Below the pieces are notes generated by a model that was given only the letters and a program-made list of their open reading frames with translations, was not told the origin of the DNA and did not search any database. From assembly GCA_014529385.2 (NCBI GenBank), contig CM043960.1:119854543-119918542 (forward strand): DNA of 64,000 bases, read 5' to 3'. The position numbers and the translations under genes are program-made. Source of the stretch: Adiantum capillus-veneris (Eukaryota > Streptophyta > Polypodiopsida > Polypodiales > Pteridaceae). This document shows, piece by piece, positions 1-10,313 of this stretch. Numbering within the stretch: position 1 is the first letter of the stretch; every line of letters starts with the position of its first letter.

Positions 1-848
1 ATATTTGTATATGATAGGTCACCCCATGAGCATACCATGTCATGGAATGGATGTAAGAACTATGACTGCACTACCTCTTGGAAGTTGTTCACGAATGTAT
101 GTTTATCAAAGATAATGAGAAGAAGTTTGGACCTTTTTGTTTGTTGATGTGTAAGAGCACTCTTGGTCTGTCATATTTTAGATTGTTTGATAAGTTAAAT
201 AAGATTTGTAGTCATTTAAAGTGTTTTTTTTTTTTTTTTTTGGGTAAGATTGTACATGAAAAGACATGATAAAGTACAAGAGATCTTGACGGAATAAACC
301 TCGATGAGATTCCCACCATGCACTTGTGACACCATACCTCTCCTTGAATCCTTTGACTTCTATCATTGTGGGGAGTCCAAGGGGGGCTATTTTCAAATTT
401 TTAGCATAAATTTTTTTTGAAGGAAATTTTGGTTATTCTAAAGTTTATACACAGTGTAGGAGTTCATTCTGATTGTTTTTCTTCAGTTTCAAATTTTGAC
501 CGAGTGCACTCCTTGGAAGCTACTTTTGAAGGTGTTAGGGCGAGATTTTGGGAAAGTTTTGTATGTAGGAAATACAGTCCTTAAAACAATAAAAAACAAT
601 GGTTCTTTGAGTATTTTCAGATTCCATGGTTTTAATGCTCTTTGGAGCCCGTAGATTAAGAAAAAAGTAAAAAATGTATGTTTTACATCATTTTTAAATA
701 AATTGTCAACTTGCACGTTGATTTTTGGAGAATGCGAGCAAGATATGATTTTTTTCTCATCACATGATGGTCGAAGAACGCGATGAGATGAACAAATTCA
801 TGTGAGACAAGCCCAGACAGATTCGAAGCCGATTGAAATCTAGAAGCT
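1..848. other. AT-rich stretch without recognisable gene
   Basis: No reading frame in this stretch resembles a known family. It holds a 19-nt T run near 223-241 and other short A/T runs. It leads directly into the Copia remnant at 849, so the last part may belong to that decayed element, but I see no protein similarity that proves it. Confidence 0.5.
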
Positions 849-1190
849 GTGAGTGGTGCATCTTACTTATTACGACATGTGAGCTATGTACTAGATTTGA
901 CAGTGAGTTTGATCTTGATTGGTCAGCTTAGAGATTGTGGATGTCAGATTTCGCTACGAGAGCGAGATTTTGTGATGCATTTGGGTTCGCTAGTGATTGC
1001 GAGAGGTGCCAAGAGTGGTACAGGTTACCCATTGCATGTGGATCACGCGAGAGACGGTGTTGTCTCTGTGATCACGCAGCCAGGTAGAGACGTGGTAGAA
1101 TTCTGGGCCACACAGTGTCCAAAAACGGCAATTCAACTGATCAAGAAAATGTGCAGACAATTGCTGCACTATCGAGACCAACAAAGATAA
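849..1190 (+). pseudogene. Copia retrotransposon fragment (protease end / gag-pre-integrase)
   Basis: The 113-residue frame resembles the stretch between the aspartic protease and the integrase of plant Ty1/copia polyproteins. It contains the pattern 'SYVLDLTVSLILIGQLRDCG' followed by 'LGSLVIARGAKSGTGYPLHV'. In live elements the same block reads as a strand-rich segment ending in a Leu-Tyr-x-Leu motif, just before the gag-pre-integrase H..H zinc site. Copia 1 in this window shows the equivalent block at residues 350-400 of its gag-protease-integrase ORF, and the fragment at 7.5 kb shows it too. The zinc-binding and catalytic parts are missing on both sides, so this is a relic. The apparent start codon is only where the open frame begins. 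Confidence 0.7.
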
Positions 1191-1362
1191 AAGAAGGGCA
1201 AGCATTTATGGGGCATTGCGGATACTACAATCTTTCATGTCTCATTGATTTTCTAATCTTCATTTCTATGTTAAACTTCTAATCTACCATCAAACCTCTC
1301 TCTTATCTAATCCATTAATCTACACTTAAATTTTTTTTTAAAAAAAACTTAACACTTGAATC

Positions 1363-1512
1363 ATGGCCATGCATCAAAAATATTCTCACACGGTGAAGGA
1401 GGTGCTTCAAAGCTATGGAAATCAGTATAAAATGCAAGCAATAGCGTTGGAGGCTATTCAAGAAGTTGTAGAGGCTCACATAATTTCAGATGACTTTGCA
1501 ATGACAAAATGA
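1363..1512 (+). pseudogene. Possible histone H3-fold fragment
   Basis: A 49-codon frame encodes 'MQAIALEAIQEVVEAHIISD' near its C-terminus. This follows the spacing of the alpha-2 helix of histone H3 and CENH3 (Q-x-x-A-x-x-A-x-Q-E-x-x-E-A-x), and is preceded by a 'TVKEVLQSYG' segment where H3 has its N-helix. The loop and the conserved end of the H3 fold are missing: the frame stops soon after 'ISDDFAM'. It could be one exon of a divergent or dead H3-like gene, or a chance resemblance. No promoter or second exon was found nearby, and the tandem foldback array starts 105 bp downstream. Confidence 0.3.
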
Positions 1513-1616
1513 TTAAGAGTTGTGTCTACTGTCTCCATAGTGATTTGGCTTTTCGGTTTATCCATGTGTTTTAAGTTAAGTGGTTCTGGCCATGAAGAGT
1601 TAAATTTAAATCAAAT

Positions 1617-1799
1617 ATTAACATTTTTGCCATCCTAAGGGGCAAAAAAAGCTAGAAAATGCAAAAAAAAGGGTGGCCACAAGGGCGCGCAAATGGCCCA
1701 TCCAACAGTTTTGGATGGCTCATCTGCGCGCCCTTGTGGCCACCCTTTTTTTTGCATTTTCTAGCTTTGTTTGTCCCTTAGGATAGCAAAAATGTTAAT
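1617..1799. repeat. Foldback palindrome 1 (183 bp, longest arms)
   Basis: The left arm starts 'attaacatttttgcc' and the right arm ends with its complement 'gcaaaaatgttaat'. The arms pair through 'gggtggccacaagggcgcgc' and its complement, leaving an inner small inverted repeat 'gatggcccatcc...ggatggctcatc'. The hairpin is nearly perfect over more than 75 bp per arm. It could be a foldback/MITE-type element or a source of hairpin small RNA; the sequence alone does not decide. Confidence 0.85.
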
Positions 1800-1982
1800 A
1801 GCTGATGATTCCAGATGTTTATGTAGCATGAGACTAGATTTTTATATTGTCCATTGTGATTTGGCCTTTTGGTGCAGGGAACTAGTAAGTTGAGTTGAAG
1901 GAAGGCATAATGTGCTTGAAAAGTTAAATTTTACATTCATCTCACCTTTTCCAAGGTCCTGGAGTACAACAATAGCCTAATT

Positions 1983-2081
1983 ATGCAAAAAAAAGGATGG
2001 CCACAAGGGCACGCAGATGGCCCATTCAACAGTTTTGGATGGCTCACCTGCGCGCCCTTGTGGCCACCCTTTTTTTTGCAT
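1983..2081. repeat. Foldback palindrome 2 (99 bp)
   Basis: Same core as palindrome 1 with 'ggccacaagggcacgc' pairing to 'gcgcgcccttgtggcc'. The outer arms seen in palindrome 1 are no longer complementary here, so the hairpin is shorter. Flanking A and T octamers close the stem. Confidence 0.8.
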
Positions 2082-2306
2082 TATATGGCCTTGTCTTCCC
2101 CTTATAATAGAAAGAATGTTAATATTTGATGAAACCAGATGTTTATGCAGCATGAGACTAGATTTTTATACTGTACAATGTGATTTGCCCTTTTGGTGCA
2201 GGGAACTAGTAAGTTGAGTTGAAGGAAGGCATAATGTGCTTGAAAAGTTCAATTTTAGGTTCATCTCATCTTTTCCAGGGTCCTGGAGTGCAACAATAGA
2301 CTAATT

Positions 2307-2403
2307 ATGCAAAAAAAGGGTGGCCACAAGGGCCCACATATGGCCCATCCAGCAGTTTTGGATGGCTCACTACGCGCCCTTGTGGCCACCCCTTTTTTTG
2401 CAT
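2307..2403. repeat. Foldback palindrome 3 (97 bp)
   Basis: Third copy of the core, with 'ggtggccacaagggc' on the left and 'gcccttgtggccacc' on the right. Mismatches lie in the loop-proximal part (gcccacat versus actacgcg). It is the most diverged of the three. Confidence 0.8.
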
Positions 2404-2510
2404 TATATGGCCTTGTCTGCACCCCAGGATACCAGTTTTTTTTTAGATTAAGTGAAAGCAAATCTTTATGCAACATGACAGTACAAATTCCACTTCTTTT
2501 CACTCAGATG

Positions 2511-5415
2511 TAATTAGAGCTCCCCCCCCTCCCCCCCCTTTCTTTGTGTACAAAGGTCCGGAGCATTCACTATGTAAAATTTTCCTATGTCACGTGCGTT
2601 CACTAGAATGGATTAAAAGTACCCCTTATAGGCCTTATCTACACATGTTTTTGCAACTTTACAAGAATATAAAATCCCTTCTGTTGAACACATGTGCTAT
2701 GTTACATATACTTTAGTGAACTCCCCATGTCAACGGCCTCACAAATCCTGTGCACTAAACATTAAACACTAGAAATCGACCAAACAAGGAGCCAATTTTT
2801 ACTTCCTTGTGTCCACCTAGTGTTCTTGGGAATGTTTTGGTTAAGCCATTTCTTTGGTATTTGAAACCACATGTGACCCCTATTGTTATAGTATCCAACC
2901 AAAGGTTTCTTGATTGGAAGTTTACATAGGCTCGAGTGGTACATATCTTCTATGTTAACAATGCATGTATCTATAATTTATGTTTAGACTTTCTCTCTAT
3001 CCAAATGAGCTACATGGTAAAAATAAAATCCGGAATTTAACAGTTAAGTTCACAAGGTGATAGCTACTGGTATCATCTTTAGCAATACCAAAGAAATAGC
3101 TACCAATAGCTAATGAATAGGGATATTTAAGAAGATTTCATACCAAAAACTTGTCAACACTACTCAAAAAGTTGGAAACTCAAAGGCTTTACAATATATG
3201 TATGATGAAACAAGAATCAATAATAAGTCCCCTATACATAGACACCTCCATCTCAAGTGATCATTTCTCTAATCAAGCTTGGCATATGCATAGTATGGAA
3301 GCAATAACATGTTGGAAATCAAGAGTTTAGCTTTCTTAACTTGTGAAACATTGCTAATGATATATATTCAACATCCCCAAATGAGGACATCTTGACAAAG
3401 TTTATGATCCACTTTAGTAAGAATAACCATTAATGATTAAACTGAAATCAACATATTGCTTGAATTTCTTCAAGGTGGAGTGATTAAGACTTGCGACTTG
3501 AATCATCATACAGAAAAATCAAAATATCCATAAAAGTAAACAATATTTCTCAGATCTGTATGAAACTTCAGTAATCTAAATTAAATACTCTCACTCAATG
3601 CGACACCATTTAACAAAAAAACATATTTATATTGCATTTATAGAGGAATCCAGCCTCATGAAATTTTTTTACAAATGGAGACAATGTTGTTGCTGTTAGG
3701 CTTCTCTTACAAGTATTTATCTTCCTCATCTAGAGATTCATATACAGTTGAGTATTTGTGTGTCTATGACACTAGGGAAGATAGTAGTACTATATGGATG
3801 GCTTCTATGAGAGCTCCTAGAGAGTCCCTATTGGTTCAAGATTCTAAAAAACACATACTATTCTTATCAAAATCTTTTAACATGGTAGTGAAAGGTTCCT
3901 CAAGGAAGAAAAATAAAGTGATTTCCATCTCTGCACATGGTTGCTTGCTCATGTCCTCTTAAAACAAGTTGAATCTGTAAGTAAACAAAAGATTATGTGA
4001 GCACAAAGTTATAAAGTACAAAATGATATCATTCCAATTATCTAATGACAATTATACGAAGAATAAATTACAAGAAAAATCTTTGACGACTCTCTATAGA
4101 TAACACAACTTACTTACATTGTGAGACTCAAATCACATTCTACACAACTATAGATGGCGCACCAAAGCCATCAACAAAATAGCACCACCCAGTGTTATGA
4201 GGTGTGAAGCCTAAACACTGAAATCCATAAAGAGGTTAATTCTCTCCAGCATGATAAACTTAGAGATGGAGATGATTTAAGCTCTGAATGTAAGCTACAA
4301 GGGTAGTTTTCTTACCATTCTATCTTTATGTTGGAGATGAACCCTTGCAATGCCCACGCGATATTCACACCTTCTATTGTTGTGGTATGCAACTCATGTG
4401 AGCTCATACTTTTGCCACCTTCGGGAGTAGAGGTTTCCATGTAGTGTGAGTGAATGAAAGTAGAAGGAGTAGAATCTTGTTTCATGTTGTAATGGAGGTG
4501 AGAGAAGGGAGAGGAGCTAGCTTGGTGTGAAACTATGTGGTGGGCAAGGGAAAGAGATGGAGGAGGAGCTTGCTTGGTGCTACAATGGAGGTGGGAGAAA
4601 GCTAGCAGAGAGATAATGATGGACTATAGGGGGTGCATGTGGTTGTTGCAGCAATGGAGAGCTTGGAAAAGGGTTTGTAGAGAGAGAAAAACACTTTTTA
4701 GCTATAGAATAGGTTTGGAAAGACTTTGGAGGGTGAAAATGATGTTTTGATTGTTTTTAATAAAAAATTCAATTTTTTGGATTTTTTAGTGCACGTTTTT
4801 AACTTTTGAAGGTCAAAAATACTTTTTTGACCATGAAATAGGTTGGGGACCTTTTAAGGAGGGAAAACTTGAAATTTGAAATTTTTTGAAAATTTGAAAT
4901 TTTTAGTGTATTTTTAAATCCGGGCCAAAAAGTGGGGGAAAAGAGGTCAAAGTGGTCCCCCCCCCCTCTTTCCCCTAGCCACCTCCCTTACCTTCTCACT
5001 AGGTAAGAGGCAATTAAGAGGTGTAAGGCTACCTTGTCCCCCTACTTTTTTGAGGGTATAGAGTGTGTCCACCACCCTCTTCCTATTGGCTGACCTCTAA
5101 TTAACCTTAATCCCAAAGGGCCCCTAGAGGGTTCATATTTTTCCTAATGGTTTGGCAGCATTTTTTCATGAATTTTGTTCAGCAGGTTCACTATGCCGTG
5201 TAGAAGCCAAATCTCACCCCTTTTTGAATTTGGATCCCAAAATCTCAAGATTTACCCAATTTTGTGTCTGAATCCCTGTTTTTGTTGTTTTTGCCATAAC
5301 AGTCAATTCTGATGTGATTTTTGAATTTTTCTTTCAAACAAACTTGATCAGAGCAGTATCCAACTGATGCTCAATGTCAGTGAGATCACTTTTCACCAAA
5401 AATGGTCTCTGGGGT
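2511..5415. other. Long AT-rich stretch without supported gene
   Basis: No frame here shows a recognisable domain. The longest is a 95-codon plus-strand frame at 3675-3962 with an N-terminal 'MLLLLGFSYKYLSS', which looks like chance. A frame at 4535-4750 is purine-rich and has no protein character. Short poly-C runs occur near 2521-2539 and 4958-4967. Because the LTR at 5963-6873 has its primer site on its left side, part of this stretch may be the decayed, non-coding interior of that minus-strand element. Confidence 0.45.
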
Positions 5416-5435
5416 ACATGGATCGCGATCCATGT
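5416..5435. repeat. Perfect 20-bp palindrome, recurring at 63.5 and 63.8 kb
   Basis: 'acatggatcgcgatccatgt' is its own reverse complement. Variants lie at 63504-63523 ('tcatggatcacgatccatgc') and 63791-63810 ('acatggattgtgatccatgt'). The text around it (gatcc-atg-ttcc, then a 'ggccaaact/ggtcaaat' block) is similar at both ends of the window, so the motif belongs to a dispersed repeat. It may be a protein-binding site. Confidence 0.7.
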
Positions 5436-5947
5436 TCCTCCACAGAATTTGGCCAAACTTTTCAGATTGCTTCTAGAGAGTATTCCAATGCCCTTGATCC
5501 ACAAATTTTTGAATTTGGATAAGTTTTGAGCTCTCTACCATCAAATTTTCACAATTTCAGAGTTATGGTCATTTCGGCCAAAATATGGTTTTCACCCTTT
5601 TTTCTCTCTATCTTTTGGCCCAAATTTGATGGTCGTAGTTTCTACTTACCCTACTCCTAAGTACTAAAATGAATCATGAAACAAAAACAAACTAAATGGT
5701 ACAAAATATAGTCGAAACGAAAAACGTTACAGCACTCTGAAAGCATAGAGAAAATCGAAGAATAAAATGCTTTTGGCTATCTCACTCACAACCCGCTTTA
5801 CTTCTCAAGAATAGATCTAGCAAGTCCTCAACTTCTAGACTCTATCAAGCACTAAACCCCGTGTCTAGCTGCTTCACTGCTAAGGCGTAAACGTAATGGA
5901 ACACATATCTTTAGAAAGAACGCTCTAAATACGTAGTAGGTCACTCA
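5436..5947. other. Probable untranslated interior next to an LTR
   Basis: This stretch lies between the palindrome and the tRNA-Asp-type primer site. If the LTR at 5963-6873 belongs to a minus-strand element, this is its 5' leader. I found no coding sequence in it. Confidence 0.35.
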
Positions 5948-5962
5948 CCATAATGGCGCCAA
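5948..5962 (-). other. Primer binding site, tRNA-Asp type
   Basis: Read on the minus strand the site is TTGGCGCCATTATGG, directly after the LTR end ...CTAACA. TGGCGCC is the first part of the tRNA-Asp primer site used by many plant Ty3/gypsy elements; the same start (TTGGCGCC) follows the gypsy A LTR at 49165. The rest of the site diverges from a perfect tRNA-Asp match. Confidence 0.5.
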
Positions 5963-6873
5963 TGTTAGTAGGTCGCTACGACGGATGTCTGCAACATAGC
6001 TTTTTGGTACTAACATAATGTCAATAATCAGGGAAGTGACTTGGATGGGGCACGGAGACTCTTTGAGGTCATCAATCTCAAGAAGTGAACCTTAACAAGC
6101 AATCACACCTACTCAACAAACAAACCAACACTCAATGATCAGAGAACTCTGCCTATGTCCTTTCTCATAGCTCAGGTCATCATGCCATTTCGGCACTCGA
6201 ACGGACTCGAAATGCAGCGAAACTTTAGGAGAAGGTCTAGGACTCCTAGGGGCACTATCCTAGCAGGTCTGGTTGCAATACAAGAAGGTACCAAAATCAT
6301 GGTCCATCATGAAAAAGGTCCTGAAAACTACAACAAAACTATCCAAAAAGGTCACCTTATGGTCTAAGAACACTCTCCTATGGTCAAAACGACTAAAAAC
6401 AGTGATTTAAGCACTAAAATCTACAATTGAGGCTCACAAATGCGTAGTCGCAAAGCACTGTAAAACTGACAATGCTTACACTTAATTGAAAGAGAAAAGA
6501 GAGAGGAACACAATGCAAGTTCCGAAAATGAAATCTGGTCACCCATTCAGTAACTGCGATGATTACAAGTTTGGAGCAGCTCATAGCTTGAGCGTATGTT
6601 TTTTGAGCTCCTTTGTTCTTCTAAAGATAAGCCTCCTTTCACATTTAGGTTACTGACCTTTATACCTAGGGCTTTCTAAATGGCCAATGGCCGGCTCACA
6701 CGGACCTTTCAAATATCATTACATCATTAGAACTCAGGGGATTGATCCACTACTTTGTAATCAAGATTTACAAAGAATATTACTAGACTAGCTCGAAAAA
6801 CTAATAGAGTATACATGTGGTGTCTGACTACGTGTTTGGCTAGGTGAGCGCCCGTTTGGTTTGTCCTCAAACA
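5963..6873 (-). mobile_element. Long terminal repeat (911 bp) of a minus-strand gypsy-type element
   Basis: The segment starts TGTTAG and ends CAAACA (TG...CA with a short inverted repeat). The primer site abuts its left edge, so this is the 5' LTR of an element reading leftward. It is inserted into the Copia relic that resumes at 6874; the first five bases after it, gaaga, would be the target duplication, but its partner was not found to the left, so the other LTR is lost, diverged or outside what I could match. A 'ggggattgatccac' region and AT-rich promoter-like text lie inside. No coding sequence is seen. Confidence 0.5.
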
Positions 6874-6880
6874 GAAGACC

Positions 6881-7640
6881 ATGACTAACTTGCGTTATGG
6901 CAAAGCTCATTATGTGAAAAGGGATGATAAGCAACGTAAGGGCAATTCTTTGCAACATGAGTCAAAGAAAGAGGGCAATAGAGATGCATCAAAGGGTAGA
7001 TCAAAGTCTCGTGGTTGCCGCAATGTTCAATGCCATTATTGTGATAAGTTTGGTCACATAAAGAAGGATTGTTTTGCTTGGAAGCATGACAAAGAGAAGG
7101 GAAAAGGTAAAGGCAAAGATCATGATGATAAAGAGAAGAAACCAAAGAGTTTGGTTAAGATTGAAGAACTAAACATAGTTCAAGATGACAGTGATACACA
7201 AGACATTAGTATGTTGACTTAAAATAATGATTTCTTTTATGATGCACAGGAAACTCTATCTTTGCAGAGTTCTATGCCAGCTGAACTCCTTGTTAGTAGT
7301 GAGGTATCCCATTCATGGATTCTTGATTCCAGTGCTTCGTTGCATGTCACACCTCATCGGCATTGCTTTACTACATACTAGGAGACCATTGGCTGTGTTA
7401 CACTTGGTGACAATTACTCTTGTGACATTGTTGGCGCAGGTGATATTGCCATGGTTATGGCAAATGGGGTGAAGTTTATCATCCATAATGTGCATCATGT
7501 TCCAACCTTCACATGCAATCTGATTTTGGTTGGATGTGTTGATGAATTGGGTTACAAAGACACTTTTCATCAGCAGTCTTGGCGTGTTGCAAAGGGTCAT
7601 CTTATTATAGCCTATGGCTATAAAGCTGGTTCACTTTACC
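6881..7640 (+). pseudogene. Copia gag-protease fragment
   Basis: The first frame (6881-7222) carries a retroviral zinc knuckle, CHYCDKFGHIKKDC (CX2CX4HX4C), within a Lys/Arg-rich gag tail. In a continuing frame at about 7310-7370 comes the protease block 'WILDSSASLHVTPH', where the usual catalytic Asp-Ser-Gly is Asp-Ser-Ser. Then the block preceding gag-pre-integrase ends in 'AGSLYPLYV' near 7650. A stop (tag at about 7381) and a frame change break it. N-terminal gag is cut by the LTR at 6873, and integrase, RT and RNase H are absent. It is a relic of the same broad family as the 849-1190 fragment. Confidence 0.8.
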
Positions 7641-7649
7641 CTCTTTATG

Positions 7650-7873
7650 TCAGGATAAGGATAGGACCCATCACGGCCAAGGGCCAGGACGGACATGCAG
7701 TCAAGGGGGTCCCTACATTTAGAAGGCCAAGGGCCTATATAGGGCATGGCTGGGTGGTGATGAGCATGTTCCAGTCCCCCTGCCCTTACATTGGTATCAT
7801 TGCCAGGGGAGAAGGAGCCATGGAGGAAGGGGGAAGGTTACATGAAGCATGCATGGTTTCTCTTTCTCTTCCC

Positions 7874-7952
<79 letters not shown>

Positions 7953-8393
7953 CGGGCTTCGCGCTCGTGGAGGCCGTGTGAAGACACAGGCCGTGGGCAT
8001 GGCCCCTTGAAACCACAATCTGAAGAGCATGAAGGTCGACACAAGAAGCAGGGCCGTGGGAGCGACTGCTTGCACGGGATTGGACAATCGATGACCTGCA
8101 CGGATTGGGGTCGGGACTGCTCCAAAGAGGATCGCTAGGCTGGGATTGGCAATTTTTGTCTCTTCATCCCCGTCATGCATGCAGCACAGCGACCCCTGCA
8201 AGCGCAGTTTGCATCTCTGTGTTGCCGTCAGCCAGGCCGCTGACGGACGCAAAGTGGCCCCGAACCCCGACGGCCTCTAAAACGCCGGGATACAGATGGC
8301 GCGCCTCGAGCCTGACACGGTAAAGCGAACAGGGGCCACTACCTAGCTTTGAGCGGCTAGGACGCAAACCACTATGATATGAACACCGCAAAC

Positions 8394-8395
<2 letters not shown>
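7650..8395. other. GC-rich unassigned block with possible tRNA-derived SINE
   Basis: Composition changes sharply from the AT-rich surroundings. A TATA-like 'ctatataggg' lies near 7735-7744 and a TC microsatellite at 7876-7950. On the minus strand near 8385-8325, 'tagtggtttgcgtcc' followed by 'ctgttcgctttacc' resembles spaced pol III A and B boxes, as in tRNA-derived SINEs, but neither box is exact. Frames crossing the block are artefacts of the repeat. Confidence 0.3.
7876..7950. repeat. (TC)n microsatellite, 75 bp
   Basis: Uninterrupted CT dinucleotide run. It generates false Ser-Leu and Arg-Glu repeat frames on the two strands. Confidence 0.95.

Positions 8396-8476
<81 letters not shown>
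8396..8476. repeat. Compound (AC)n(GA)n microsatellite
   Basis: An AC run changes to a GA run at 8433 without interruption. Confidence 0.95.
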
Positions 8477-8479
<3 letters not shown>

Positions 8480-9808
8480 TTTCAAATGATGAAAACCCTC
8501 GGGGGGTGTGAGGGTGAATTATATCTGCAATATTTACAAAGTGGCACGCCGTGGTGGTAGAGAGGTAGGGAGAGGAGGTGGTGCAACCTACTTGGTGCGT
8601 TCTCTAAGACGACTCAATGATTGTGAAACTTACTACCAAGAGCGTGTATACGTGTGTGCATCGACCATTGGAGTCGAGAGATGGGTGTGGTTCCCTTCGC
8701 ATGGTGCAATTCCCAAGGCAAACGCAACACACAAGGCCCCCCCGTGATGGTGATAGTGTCAATCCTTCCCACTACACTCTACCAAATGCTTGGCTCCTCA
8801 TGAATTGCCCCCCCCGATAGTGACCTCTCAATGCCAATTTATAGGTGTTGGCTGCTTGGATTATGGTAATCCCAGTGTGTTAGGGTAAGCTTAATCGGGG
8901 AGACAAAGCAAGTGGTGGGCCCGGTGTGGCTGACCCTTGCTTTGTTTTGGGAGGTTTATTAAAAGATGGGAATGTCTAGGTGGGCCTTTGTGACCATTAC
9001 CTAGAGAGAGGATATTTACAAAAAAATGGGAATTTACAATGGCTCGAGTGAAACTGAAGAAAATGATGAAAATAACCTATAAATTATTGGGATGGCATCG
9101 TGGTTGCGTGTTGCCGGCGAATGGTGTGTTGCCTGTGCGTCGGTGTCGAGCGAGCGTACTTCTTTTCGGGGTCGGACGAGGCATGCCTTCAGGCACTTCC
9201 TCTTTTTTGTTGTTGGCGGCGCGTGATTTGGATCCTTCATCTTTTTGTGGTTGTCGTAGTTGTGAAGTCCTTCGTTTTTTCCTGAATTCGTGGTGCATAT
9301 ATGCGTGTGTGTGTATGTATGTGCATGTGGACAGATGTGTGTGTATATATATATATATATATGTATATGGGTGTGTGCGCGTGAGTGCATGTGTGTATTT
9401 GTATGTGTGCACGAGCGTGGGGTGGGAACGGGGGCTTATATACATAATGTATATATGTTTTTTTTTATTTTTTGTTTTTTTTCTCTGTTTGGCGGCCAAC
9501 GGCAGCTACGCAAGCTTGGTGTGTGTGTGTGTGTGTGTGTGGTGTTAGAGAGAGAGAGAACGCGCTGCGCCTGTATAGGCCGAGAGGGAGAGAGAGCGGG
9601 AGGGCGGGCGGCTGCTGCCGAAACAGAGCGCGAGAGAGGGAGAGGGGGTTGGGGGGTGTGTGTGTGTGAGTGTGAGGATGAGGGAGAGGGGGTTGGGTGT
9701 GTGTGTGTGAGTGTGAGGATGAGGGAGAGGGTGAGTATGAGTGTGAGTGTGTGGTGTATGAAGGCGTGGGCTCCATGGTCATGTGCACTGCGCCTTCGGG
9801 CTTGAAAC

Positions 9809-9812
<4 letters not shown>

Positions 9813-9890
<78 letters not shown>
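9813..9890. repeat. (AG)n microsatellite, 78 bp
   Basis: Uninterrupted AG run inside the gypsy A LTR-like remnant. Confidence 0.95.
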
Positions 9891-9894
<4 letters not shown>

Positions 9895-9991
9895 AGGTGG
9901 TGCTAGAGGGAGGGGGAATCTCCTAGGGCGGGTGCCCACCGTGGGGGGGGGGGTTTGTCTTATCCTCCGTTTTGTATGCTGTCTCAAGGAT

Positions 9992-10124
<133 letters not shown>

Positions 10125-10313
10125 CGAATGCGGCCTCAACACAGAGGGAGCACGAGAGAGGGGTCGGGGTGATGCTCAAGGCTTGCCGCCCTGGCCGAGG
10201 GGGGGTGGTAAATTTGGGAGAGAGGATATTAGAGAGAGGTATGTACGGAAAATGAGAGAGAAAGAGAGGGGGTGTTATTTCATCCAATGCCCGTCGGGCG
10301 GGGGGGTTCAAGA

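Larger units (their letters stand above)
1617..2510. repeat. Tandem array of a 324-bp unit (about 2.7 copies)
   Basis: The block 'ccagatgtttatg' near 1811 recurs near 2135 and, more diverged, near 2459, giving a period of about 324 bp. Each unit has a foldback palindrome (1617-1799, 1983-2081, 2307-2403) and a unique-looking spacer with a tract ending in 'ttggtgcagggaactagta'. Conservation of both arms and spacer shows duplication of the whole unit, not repeated insertion of a small element. Short open frames across the array come from the palindromes and are not credible genes. Confidence 0.85.

Noticed and set aside
2017-2513. Short ORFs at 2.0-2.5 kb on both strands
   Set aside because: They are generated by the palindromes and repeat spacers of the 324-bp array.
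3675-3962. 95-codon frame in an otherwise AT-rich stretch
   Set aside because: No domain, no start context and no homology pattern.
4535-4750. 71-codon basic frame
   Set aside because: Trp/Arg-rich product of purine-rich text without any gene signal.
7797-8252. Arg-Glu-rich frames around 8 kb
   Set aside because: They read through the (TC)n run on either strand and have no domain.
8325-8395. tRNA gene on the minus strand
   Set aside because: A- and B-box-like strings exist, but no cloverleaf with a proper acceptor stem could be drawn by eye. Kept only as a possible SINE relic.
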